A DNA stretch of 64,000 bases from JALZVT01 sp039029135 (lineage in GTDB: Bacteria > Pseudomonadota > Gammaproteobacteria > Pseudomonadales > Azotimanducaceae), in contig JBCCGT010000002.1 of the NCBI GenBank assembly GCA_039029135.1, forward strand, positions 124,001-188,000. Reading direction: 5' to 3'. Made by a program: the position numbers and the translations under genes. Below are positions 34,072-41,549 of the stretch, in pieces. Under the pieces are notes generated by a model. The model worked only from the letters and a program-made list of their open reading frames with translations, searched no databases and was not told the DNA's origin. How positions within the stretch are numbered: position 1 is the stretch's first letter; each line of letters opens with the position of its first letter.

Positions 34072-35748
34072 TTAGCTTGCGTCACCCCCGGCGGCGTCGC
34101 GCAGACCGCTGACCGTCTGCTCGGGCGTGAGCGCCTCCGGGTCGACCATCAGTTCCAGCAGCGCCCCCGTCGGACTCGATACCGCGCGGGCGAACGCCGC
34201 TGCGAAGTCGTCCGTACGTTCGATGCGCTCCGCGTGCATCCCGTACGCGCCGGCAATGGCAACGAAGTCCGGGTTGACGATGTCGGTACCGCTGACGCGG
34301 GCCGGATAGTGTTTTTCCTGGTGCATGCGGATGGTGCCGTACATCTGATTGTTCACCACCAGCACGATCGGGCGCGCATCGATCTGCATGGCCGTGCCCA
34401 GCTCCGCCATGTTCATCTGCAGATCGCCGTCGCCGGCGAAGCAGACGACGCACCGCTCGGGATAGACCGACTTTGCGGCGACGGCCGCGGGCAGGCCGTA
34501 GCCCATGGCGCCGCTTTGCGGGGCCAGCAAGCGGCGCTCGTCGACGTAGGTCAGGTACTTGCCTGGCCAGGTGGCGAAGTTGCCGGCGCCGTTCGTGATG
34601 ATGGCGTCGCCAGCGAGGTGCTCGCGCAGCCAGGCGCACACACGTCCCATGTCCAGATCGCCGGGCTGCGGCGGACATTCCAGGCTCGCTTCGAAGCGCG
34701 CCCGGGCGCCCGCACACCAGTCGTCCCAGCTCTGCCCCAGGTCCAGTTCTCCGAGCGCTTTGGCGGCGGCATTGACGCCGACCTGCGCGGCGAGTGCGGC
34801 CTGATAGATCTTACCCAGCTCGCCGGCGTCGGGATGCATGTGCACGAGACGCTGCCGCGCCTGCGGCGGCGAGAGCAGTCGATAGGCATCGGTAGTCATC
34901 TCGCCAAAGCGAATGCCAACGGCCAGGATGAGATCCGCGTCGGTGATCAGTTCCCGCACGTGTCCCCGCATGGCCACGCCCGCCTCGCCGACGTAGCTGG
35001 GGCTCGCGTTATCGAAGAGATCGTTGCAGCGAAACGTCGCGACGACAGGCAGCCGATGCCGCTCGGCGAAGGCGCGCAGTGGGTCCCGGCTGGCGCGCTG
35101 CCAGCCGCCGCCGCCGACCAGCAACAGCGGCCGCTGCGCATCGGCGAGGAGCGCGGCCATCGCATTCACGGTCTCCCGCGCCGGCGCGGGTTCGGCGATC
35201 GGCGTGGCCGCTGCCGGCGCCGCGGTCGTTCGCGCGCTGAGTACGTCTTCGGGCAATGCGACCACGACCGGGCCGGGCCGGCCGCTGAGCGCGACGCTGA
35301 ACGCGCGCGCCACGATCTCTGCGATCCGATCGACGTGGTCGATTTCGGTCACCCACTTGGCGACGCCGCCGAAGTAGGCGCGATAGTCGATTTCCTGAAA
35401 GGCCTCCCGGCCGCGATCGACGGTCGCGATCTGGCCGACGAAGAGGATCAGGGGCGTCGACGCCTGGCGCGCCGCGTGGATGCCGATCGCGGCGTTGCTG
35501 GCCCCCGGACCCCGCGTGACGAAGCAGATGCCGGGGCGTCCGGTGAGCTTGGCGAAGGCCTCCGCCATAAACGCAGCACCGCCCTCGTGGCGCGCACCGA
35601 CAAAAGAGAAGTCGGCGCGATGCTCGTGCATCGCATCCAAAACGTCCAGATAGCTTTCGCCGGGAACGCCGAACGCAACCCGCGCATCCTGCGCGAGCAG
35701 GCAGCGCAGCAGCAGATGGCCGCCACTGATCGAGACGTCGCGCGTCAC
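34072..35748 (-). CDS. Thiamine-diphosphate enzyme, acetolactate-synthase-like
   Basis: 558 residues with the three-domain TPP fold. The cofactor-activating Glu is in GARHEGGAAFMAEA (about residue 54). GPGASNAAIGIHAARQ and the central domain GRPGPVVVALPEDVL follow, and the Mg-TPP motif is AGDGDLQMNMAELGTAMQ ending VVNNQMYG. Family members decarboxylate or ligate 2-oxoacids; this sequence is not a housekeeping IlvB and has no small-subunit partner. It is the last gene of the lysine-linked operon, its GTG overlapping the preceding stop (GTGA). A 2-oxoacid decarboxylase role, possibly on 2-oxoadipate, is inference from context. Confidence 0.85.
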   Translation of the reverse strand: MTRDVSISGGHLLLRCLLAQDARVAFGVPGESYLDVLDAMHEHRADFSFVGARHEGGAAFMAEAFAKLTGRPGICFVTRGPGASNAAIGIHAARQASTPLILFVGQIATVDRGREAFQEIDYRAYFGGVAKWVTEIDHVDRIAEIVARAFSVALSGRPGPVVVALPEDVLSARTTAAPAAATPIAEPAPARETVNAMAALLADAQRPLLLVGGGGWQRASRDPLRAFAERHRLPVVATFRCNDLFDNASPSYVGEAGVAMRGHVRELITDADLILAVGIRFGEMTTDAYRLLSPPQARQRLVHMHPDAGELGKIYQAALAAQVGVNAAAKALGELDLGQSWDDWCAGARARFEASLECPPQPGDLDMGRVCAWLREHLAGDAIITNGAGNFATWPGKYLTYVDERRLLAPQSGAMGYGLPAAVAAKSVYPERCVVCFAGDGDLQMNMAELGTAMQIDARPIVLVVNNQMYGTIRMHQEKHYPARVSGTDIVNPDFVAIAGAYGMHAERIERTDDFAAAFARAVSSPTGALLELMVDPEALTPEQTVSGLRDAAGGDAS

Positions 35749-36956
35749 GGCGCGCTGTCCAGGATCGACCGCAGCGCCAGGTGCATGGCCGCATCCCCAA
35801 GATCGACATTCTCCGCCTCGGCGGACGCAAGCACACGGCCGACGTTGCTCGCGATCGTGTCCCGCGTCGTGCGTTTGGCCTCGGCCACGACGGCGCGGCT
35901 GCGCGCTTTGTCTGCGGCGCTGACCGCCGAGGTCATCTCCACGTACGCGGCGATGATGCCGCCCGCGTTGGCAATGAAATCCGGCAGACGATGTATGCCT
36001 GCGGCCTGAATACCTGCGACTGCGGCGTCATGCGTGGGATGGTTGGCACCTTCGACGATGTAACGGGCCCGCAGCTGATCGACCAATTGCGGGGTAATCG
36101 CATCCTGCAGGGCGCAAGGAAACAGCACGTCTACGTCGGCCGTCAACACGGCGTTGGGGTCGCTGTAGCGCCGTTCGCCTTCCCGCGCGAGCAGGGACCG
36201 CGCGCGTTCTAGATCCTGACTGGCGAGCGCATCGGCGAGCTCCGCTGATGCGCCCGCGGGCAGCGACCAGCTACCACCGAGGCGCGGATCACCGAGGGCG
36301 ACCAGACGCGCGCCCGTGGGCTGCTGGTACCGCACCACCGCCGCACCCAACGCCCCCACGCCGTGGACGGCATAGCTATGCTCGGCGACGCGGCGCTGGT
36401 GCAGCTCTAACAGCGTCTGCGCGGCCGTCGCGACGCCGAGGCCGGCGATGCCTTCCGCGTCGTAGTCGCTGCCGCCCATGTGAACCGGCTTGCCAGTGAA
36501 GGATCGGTGGGTGCCCAGCTCATCGCAGGCCCAGAGCGCGTGCTCCGGCGCGGCACCGACGTCGAAGCCGAATCCGCCGAACGGACCGCCCTCGGCGAAA
36601 GTCAGGGGTTTGCAGAGCGCCACGAAGCGACGATAGCGCGCCTCGAAACCGGGCTCGGCGGGGTCCGCGCACAGGCCCGACTTACAGCCGCCCAGCGGCA
36701 GACCGGCCGCAGCGTTCTTGATGGCCATGGTGCGCGCGAGCATGCGCACCTCGTCCAGAGCTAGGCCCGTCCGAATACGGGTTCCGCCCTTCGCGCATCC
36801 GGGCAGCGGCCCCGCCTTGCTGATCGCGGTGTTCCACACCACGACGAATCCCTCGACGCCAAGCGCCGGGTCGCGCAGCGTGACTTCCAGCTCGGGCTGC
36901 AGGCGCGCAAAGCGCTCCCGCAGATCGGCTAGCTCGGCCGCGAACGCGGAAGACAT
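35745..36956 (-). CDS. Glu/Leu/Phe/Val-type amino acid dehydrogenase
   Basis: 403 residues. The N-terminal dimerisation/substrate domain has GCAKGGTRIRTGLALDEVRMLARTMAIKNAAAGLPLGGCKSGL with catalytic Lys residues. The Rossmann domain carries the dinucleotide motif AVHGVGALGAAVVRY and the late EGANHPTHDAA segment. It reversibly deaminates an amino acid to a 2-oxoacid with NAD(P). It starts 11 bases after the ALDH7 gene and overlaps the TPP enzyme gene. In this operon the natural substrate could be 2-aminoadipate or glutamate; this is inferred, not shown by a motif. Confidence 0.87.
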   Translation of the reverse strand: MSSAFAAELADLRERFARLQPELEVTLRDPALGVEGFVVVWNTAISKAGPLPGCAKGGTRIRTGLALDEVRMLARTMAIKNAAAGLPLGGCKSGLCADPAEPGFEARYRRFVALCKPLTFAEGGPFGGFGFDVGAAPEHALWACDELGTHRSFTGKPVHMGGSDYDAEGIAGLGVATAAQTLLELHQRRVAEHSYAVHGVGALGAAVVRYQQPTGARLVALGDPRLGGSWSLPAGASAELADALASQDLERARSLLAREGERRYSDPNAVLTADVDVLFPCALQDAITPQLVDQLRARYIVEGANHPTHDAAVAGIQAAGIHRLPDFIANAGGIIAAYVEMTSAVSAADKARSRAVVAEAKRTTRDTIASNVGRVLASAEAENVDLGDAAMHLALRSILDSAP

Positions 36957-36967
36957 GACGCTTTCGC

Positions 36968-38491
36968 CTACAGCTCGAACTTGATCCCCTGCGCCAGCGG
37001 CAGCTCGCGCGAGTAGTTCGTGGTCGATGTCATGCGCCGCATGTAGCCTTTCCAGGCGTCGGAGCCGGATTCACGGCCGCCGCCGGTTTCCTTCTCGCCG
37101 CCAAAGGCACCGCCGATCTCTGCGCCCGACGTGCCAATGTTGACGTTCGCGATGCCGCAGTCGCTGCCGCAGGCGCTGGTAAACAGCTCCGCCTCGCGCA
37201 GGTCGGTGGTGAATATGGCCGACGACAGGCCCTGCGGCACGTCGTTCTGCATACGGATCGCGTCAGCGAGATCGGTGTAGCGATAGACGTACAGAATCGG
37301 CGCGAAGGTCTCTTCCTGCACCGTGCGATCGGCCGCAGGCATTTCGACCAGGGCCGGGCGCACATAGAACGCGTCGTCGCCGTGTTCCTGCTGACCGACG
37401 CGATCGCCGCCGTGTACCTGGCCGCCCGCCGCGCGGGCCGCATCCAGCGCGGCGCTCATCGCCGCGAAGCTGTCGGCGCCGATGAGCGGACCCACCAGCG
37501 TCTCGGCGGCCAGCGGATCGCCGACGCGCACGCTGGCGTAGGCGTGGCGCAGCGCGGCCAGCAAGGCGTCGTACTGATCGTCGTGCACAAACAGCCTGCG
37601 CGTGCTGGTGCAGCGCTGGCCCGCGGTGCCGACGGCGCCGAACACAATGCCGGGAACCGCAAGCTCCAGATCGGCCGACGGCGCGACGATGATCGCGTTG
37701 TTGCCGCCGAGCTCCAAGATGCTGCGGCCGAAACGGGCCGCAACCGCGGGACCGACCTTGCGCCCCATGGCCGTGCTGCCCGTGGCGGAGATGATCGGCA
37801 GCCGCGCATCATTCACGAGCGTCTCGCCGACGCGCGCGTCGCCGAGCAGCACCTGGCTGAGGTGGGCGGGCGCGTCGCCGAAGCGTTCGCAGGCCAGCGC
37901 AAACAGGTGCTGGCACGCGAGCGCCGTCAGCGGGGTGCGCTCGGACGGCTTCCAGATTGTGGTGTTGCCACAGACGATGGCGAGCGCCGTGTTCCAGGAC
38001 CACACCGCGACGGGAAAATTGAACGCGGAGATGATGCCCACGGGTCCAAGCGGCTGCCACAGCTCGACCATCTTGTGCCCGGGACGCTCCGACGCGATCG
38101 TCAGGCCGTAGAGCTGCCGCGACAGACCAACGGCGAAGTCGCAGATGTCGATCATCTCCTGCACTTCGCCGAGTCCTTCCTGCAGGATCTTGCCGCACTC
38201 GAGCGTCACGAGCGCGCCCAGCGCGTCTTTGTGCTCGCGCAGGATCTCGCCGAAGAGGCGGATCAGCTCTCCGCGGCGCGGCGCGGGAACGCTGCGCCAG
38301 ACCTCGAACGCCGCCTGCGACCGAGCAATGCTAGTCTCGACCGCGGCCGCGTCGTGGCTCGCCACGCGACCCAACAGCCGGCCGTCGATCGGCGAGTGCG
38401 ACGCGATGTCGCCGTCATTCGCCAGGGCGCCGAGCCCCAGCGTTTGCAGAACCTGGGTCGTCTCGACCGCGATGGACGCTGGCGCGTTCAT
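36968..38491 (-). CDS. amaB: Alpha-aminoadipic semialdehyde (P6C) dehydrogenase, ALDH7 family
   Basis: 507 residues. It oxidises 2-aminoadipate 6-semialdehyde (open form of piperideine-6-carboxylate) to 2-aminoadipate in lysine degradation. Catalytic features: PVGIISAFNFPVAVWSWN, LELGGNNAIIV (Glu), TAGQRCTSTRRLF (nucleophile Cys). The ALDH7-specific C-terminus is CGIANVNIGTSGAEIGGAFGGEKETGGGRESGSDAWK ... NYSRELPLAQGIKF. GAGGA precedes ATG 38491. It is second in the operon after the saccharopine-dehydrogenase-like gene, whose product would be its substrate. Confidence 0.93.
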   Translation of the reverse strand: MNAPASIAVETTQVLQTLGLGALANDGDIASHSPIDGRLLGRVASHDAAAVETSIARSQAAFEVWRSVPAPRRGELIRLFGEILREHKDALGALVTLECGKILQEGLGEVQEMIDICDFAVGLSRQLYGLTIASERPGHKMVELWQPLGPVGIISAFNFPVAVWSWNTALAIVCGNTTIWKPSERTPLTALACQHLFALACERFGDAPAHLSQVLLGDARVGETLVNDARLPIISATGSTAMGRKVGPAVAARFGRSILELGGNNAIIVAPSADLELAVPGIVFGAVGTAGQRCTSTRRLFVHDDQYDALLAALRHAYASVRVGDPLAAETLVGPLIGADSFAAMSAALDAARAAGGQVHGGDRVGQQEHGDDAFYVRPALVEMPAADRTVQEETFAPILYVYRYTDLADAIRMQNDVPQGLSSAIFTTDLREAELFTSACGSDCGIANVNIGTSGAEIGGAFGGEKETGGGRESGSDAWKGYMRRMTSTTNYSRELPLAQGIKFEL

Positions 38492-38549
38492 AGAAAATCC
38501 TCAGTTAGATGGCGCAGTGATGTGGTTGGGTGTGATCGCTCGAGGCAAG

Positions 38550-39674
38550 TTACGCGGCGCTGGCGGGAATGTCGCCATAGCTCGCGTCGGGTCGAGCCGC
38601 TCGGTCGTAGATCCGGCCGAAGCGGTTGGCGATGAAATCGGCGAAGGCGATGTCCTCCTGCCGTACCAACCCCCGCTGGGGCAGCCGGCCCTCGGCCAGC
38701 AGGTCCAGCGCCGCGCAGATGCCGGCGGCCGTGGTGAGCTGGATCGCGCTCCAGAGCCGACCGTTCAACTCGCGGCTGTAGATCTTGTTCACGTAGGAAC
38801 TCTGCACGAGCTGCCCCTCGCGGATGCCGCTGACCGTGACAAACACGAGCACAACGTCCTGACAGGTGATCGGCAGCGCTTCCTCGAGAATCTCCTTGAG
38901 CAGGTCCTGGCGCTCCTTCAGGCGCAGATCCTGCAGCAGCATCTTCATGATGTCGCGATGTCCGGGATAGCGCACGGTGCGGTAGTTCAGGTTGCGGACG
39001 CGACCCGCGAGGGTCTCGCAGAACGTGCCAAGGCCGCCGGACGTGTTGAAGGCCTCGTAGTCGACGCCGTCAAGCGAGAACGACTCGAGCTCTTCCAGCG
39101 GCGGCACCTCACGCAGCTCGCCTTCGACGATCGCCTCGCAGGGATTGCAGTACTCATTGATGAGGCCGTCGGTCGACCAGGTGAGGTTGTACTTCAGGGC
39201 GTTCGACGGAAACTGCGGCAACGCGCCCACACGCATGTGCACGTTGTGCAGCTCGTCGAACTGGTTGGCCAGATCGTTCGCAACGATGGTGATGAACCCG
39301 GGCGCCAGACCGCACTGCGGTATAAAGGCCGTGTCGGCATCGGCCGCGAGCGCCTTGACGATCTGGGTGGTCTCCACATCCTCCGTCAGATCGAGATAGT
39401 GGACCTTCGCCTGCGCCGCGGCCGCGGCCACGTGCCGGGTGACCTGAAAAGGCATCGCGCTCAACACCGCAAGCTTGCCGGTGAGCAGCGCGACCAGCGC
39501 GTCCTGGTCGGTGACATCGACCTGCGCGGTCGTCACGCGCGGCAGATTGGCAAGCCGCGCGAGCTGGGTCTGGCTCGCGTCCGCGAGCGTGACCTCGTAG
39601 TCGCCGCTGTCCGCCAGCATGTGGGTAATGATCGCGCCGATTTTGCCAGCGCCCAAAACAACAACCTGATGCAT
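38550..39674 (-). CDS. Saccharopine dehydrogenase-like / lysine 6-dehydrogenase
   Basis: 374 residues. The N-terminal Rossmann fold has HQVVVLGAGKIGAIITHMLADSG; the C-terminal saccharopine-dehydrogenase domain includes PQCGLAPGFITIVANDL. The length fits bacterial lysine 6-dehydrogenase, which deaminates lysine directly to aminoadipate semialdehyde. No lysine-ketoglutarate reductase is nearby, which favours that reading over a true saccharopine dehydrogenase. The start is ATG 39674 with GAAGAGG upstream; the longer open frame runs into the operator region. First gene of the lysine operon, divergent from the Lrp regulator. Confidence 0.88.
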   Translation of the reverse strand: MHQVVVLGAGKIGAIITHMLADSGDYEVTLADASQTQLARLANLPRVTTAQVDVTDQDALVALLTGKLAVLSAMPFQVTRHVAAAAAQAKVHYLDLTEDVETTQIVKALAADADTAFIPQCGLAPGFITIVANDLANQFDELHNVHMRVGALPQFPSNALKYNLTWSTDGLINEYCNPCEAIVEGELREVPPLEELESFSLDGVDYEAFNTSGGLGTFCETLAGRVRNLNYRTVRYPGHRDIMKMLLQDLRLKERQDLLKEILEEALPITCQDVVLVFVTVSGIREGQLVQSSYVNKIYSRELNGRLWSAIQLTTAAGICAALDLLAEGRLPQRGLVRQEDIAFADFIANRFGRIYDRAARPDASYGDIPASAA

Positions 39675-39721
39675 AGCAACCTCTTCAAGCGGTGGTGTAC
39701 CCCTAAGCCTAGGCCCAGTCG

Positions 39722-39796
39722 CCGTCGAAATTAATGGTTCTACTGCACATATCTTGTGCAAAGATGTGCAAATTCGACGGAAGTTCCGTCGAAATA
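39722..39796. promoter_or_regulatory. Operator region between lysine operon and Lrp gene
   Basis: A perfect inverted repeat has arms 39773-39782 and 39784-39793 around one base. Its right half-site CCGTCGAAAT (39787-39796) is repeated at 39722-39731. Between them lies TGCACA-5 bases-TGTGCA (39744-39760) and a further TGTGCA at 39765-39770. These are strong candidates for binding by the adjacent Lrp-family protein at the shared divergent promoter. Confidence 0.75.
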
Positions 39797-39847
39797 GCAG
39801 ATACTGACCCAATTAGCCGTCTGCGCTGCCACCGAGACCGCTCCGAA

Positions 39848-40276
39848 ATGTTGGACAAGACCGATGAGGCCCTGCTGGATCTGCTGCGCCGCAACGCCCG
39901 GCTCAGCATCGCCGAGCTGGCCCGCGAGCTCGGCGTCGCGCGATCGACGGCCAAGGATCGACTGGAGCGCCTCGAGCAGCGCAGCGTGATCGCCGGCTAC
40001 ACGGTGACGCTGGGAGACGATCATGCCCACAGCCGGGTGCGCGCCCACGTGATGATCAAGCTGGCCACGCACCTGTCGGCCAACGTGACTCGGCTGCTGC
40101 GCGCCGTGCCGCAGATCACCCGCGCCTACGCGGTGAGCGGCACCTATGACCTGATCGTTGTCGTCGACGCGGCACACACGGGCGAGCTCGACAACATCCT
40201 CGACCGCATCCGCGAGCTGGAGGGCATCGTCGACACGCTCACGAGCATCGTGCTGTCGACCAAGTTCGAGCGCTGA
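39848..40276 (+). CDS. Lrp/AsnC family transcriptional regulator
   Basis: 142 residues: an N-terminal winged helix (LDKTDEALLDLLRRNARLSIAELARELGVARSTAKDRLERLEQRSVIAGY) and a C-terminal RAM ligand domain (VRAHVMIKLA ... GTYDLIVVVDAAHTGELDNILDRIRELEGIVDTLTSIVL). It is divergent from the lysine operon and so is its likely regulator, with lysine or a pathway intermediate as possible ligand. The start is ATG 39848; an upstream extension to 39734 would read through the operator palindrome and is rejected. Confidence 0.9.
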   Translation: MLDKTDEALLDLLRRNARLSIAELARELGVARSTAKDRLERLEQRSVIAGYTVTLGDDHAHSRVRAHVMIKLATHLSANVTRLLRAVPQITRAYAVSGTYDLIVVVDAAHTGELDNILDRIRELEGIVDTLTSIVLSTKFER

Positions 40277-40400
40277 GCCCAAACGCCTGTTCGCCGTAGC
40301 GCCCATCTGTCGCGCTGAGGCGTCACTTCCCGTTGAGCGACGTGGATTCACCCTGCACTCACTCCCAGCGCCTTTACAATCCGCGCTCCCTGCTACCTGG

Positions 40401-41549
40401 ATGCCCGTGGAAGAAACGCAGACAGACTCATCCCCCGTCGGGCACTCAACCCGCGGTCGCCTGATCGGGCTGCTGCAGGTCGTCGGCGTCCTCGTCATCC
40501 TGATCGTCGCTATCGGTTTTGCGCGCGAGGATCGCGGCGGCGGCCGAATGGCCGCCCCGCAGCCTGCGACCCAGCGCGCGGCCCGACCGGTGGCCGTCGT
40601 GCCGGCCACGCCGCAGCTCACCGCGCTGCGCGTCGACGCCACGGGCACCGTGCAGGCGCGCAACTTCGTGCCGCTGGCCACCCAGGTATCGGGGCGCGTG
40701 CGCCGCGTGGGCGATAGCCTGCGTCCCGGTGGCCGCTTCGCCGCGGGAGAGACCCTGCTGGAAATCGACCCCATCGACTTCGAGCTGCGACTCGCGCAGG
40801 CGCGCGCGGAGCTCGCGGCCGCGCTGGCCAATCTGGAGCTGCTGCGCGCCCAGGCCGACGCCGCCATCAGCAACTACGCGCTGTTGAACGGCGACGCGAG
40901 CGTACCGCCGCTGGTCGCTCGCGCGCCGCAGATAGCCCAGGGTGAGGCGCAGATCGAGGGCGCGCGGGCGGCGCTGGCCACGGCCGAACTGGCGCTGGCC
41001 CGCACGCGCTTCAGCCTCGCGTTTCCCGGCCGCGTGGCGAGCAGCAGCGCCGAGGTGGGACAGCTCTTGGTCGCCAATCAGGCGTTCGGCGAGGCCTATG
41101 CCGAGGCGGCGCTGGAGGTCGTCGTGCCGCTGGCCGAAGCCGATCTTGCGCGCCTGAACGGCGCGGTCGGACGCGCCGCAGACATCGACATCGACGGCCT
41201 CGTGGTCCCCAGCCGCGTCGCGCGCGAAGGCGCGGTGCTCGACGATCGAACGCGCTTTACCGAGGTCTACCTGCCGTTGCCCGAAGCCACGCACAGACCC
41301 GGCCAATTCGTCGGCGTGACGCTCTACGGCCCCGAGATCGGCAACGTCTTCGTGCTGCCACCGACCGTGCTGCAGACCGACGACCGCCTCTGGGCCGTGC
41401 GCGAGGGGCGGCTGGCGGAGGTCGAGCCCACCATCCGCGCGATTAGCGCAGACAGCGTCATCGTCGACGCCTTCGATGCCGGCGACGGCATCGTCGACGG
41501 GCAGCTATCAGGCGCCACGCCGGGCATGGCCGTGGAGCTGGTTCGATGA
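40401..41549 (+). CDS. RND efflux periplasmic adaptor (HlyD/MFP family)
   Basis: 382 residues. A membrane anchor (about 20-40) is followed by a lipoyl-type half (FVPLATQVSGRVRRVGDSLRPGGRFAAGETLLEIDPIDF), a helical hairpin (about 120-190) and a second half (FSLAFPGRVASSSAEVGQLL). The membrane-proximal domain contains FVLPPTVLQTDDRLWAV. It joins the RND pump encoded next, overlapping by 4 bases (ATGA), to an outer-membrane channel not present here. ATG 40401 is chosen because upstream codons overlap the end of the Lrp gene. Confidence 0.9.
   Translation: MPVEETQTDSSPVGHSTRGRLIGLLQVVGVLVILIVAIGFAREDRGGGRMAAPQPATQRAARPVAVVPATPQLTALRVDATGTVQARNFVPLATQVSGRVRRVGDSLRPGGRFAAGETLLEIDPIDFELRLAQARAELAAALANLELLRAQADAAISNYALLNGDASVPPLVARAPQIAQGEAQIEGARAALATAELALARTRFSLAFPGRVASSSAEVGQLLVANQAFGEAYAEAALEVVVPLAEADLARLNGAVGRAADIDIDGLVVPSRVAREGAVLDDRTRFTEVYLPLPEATHRPGQFVGVTLYGPEIGNVFVLPPTVLQTDDRLWAVREGRLAEVEPTIRAISADSVIVDAFDAGDGIVDGQLSGATPGMAVELVR

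Noticed and set aside
39734..39847. Earlier start for the Lrp gene, and the mirrored extension of the dehydrogenase gene
   Set aside because: Both extensions run through the palindromic operator and lack family sequence; ATG 39848 and ATG 39674 have the correct domain starts.
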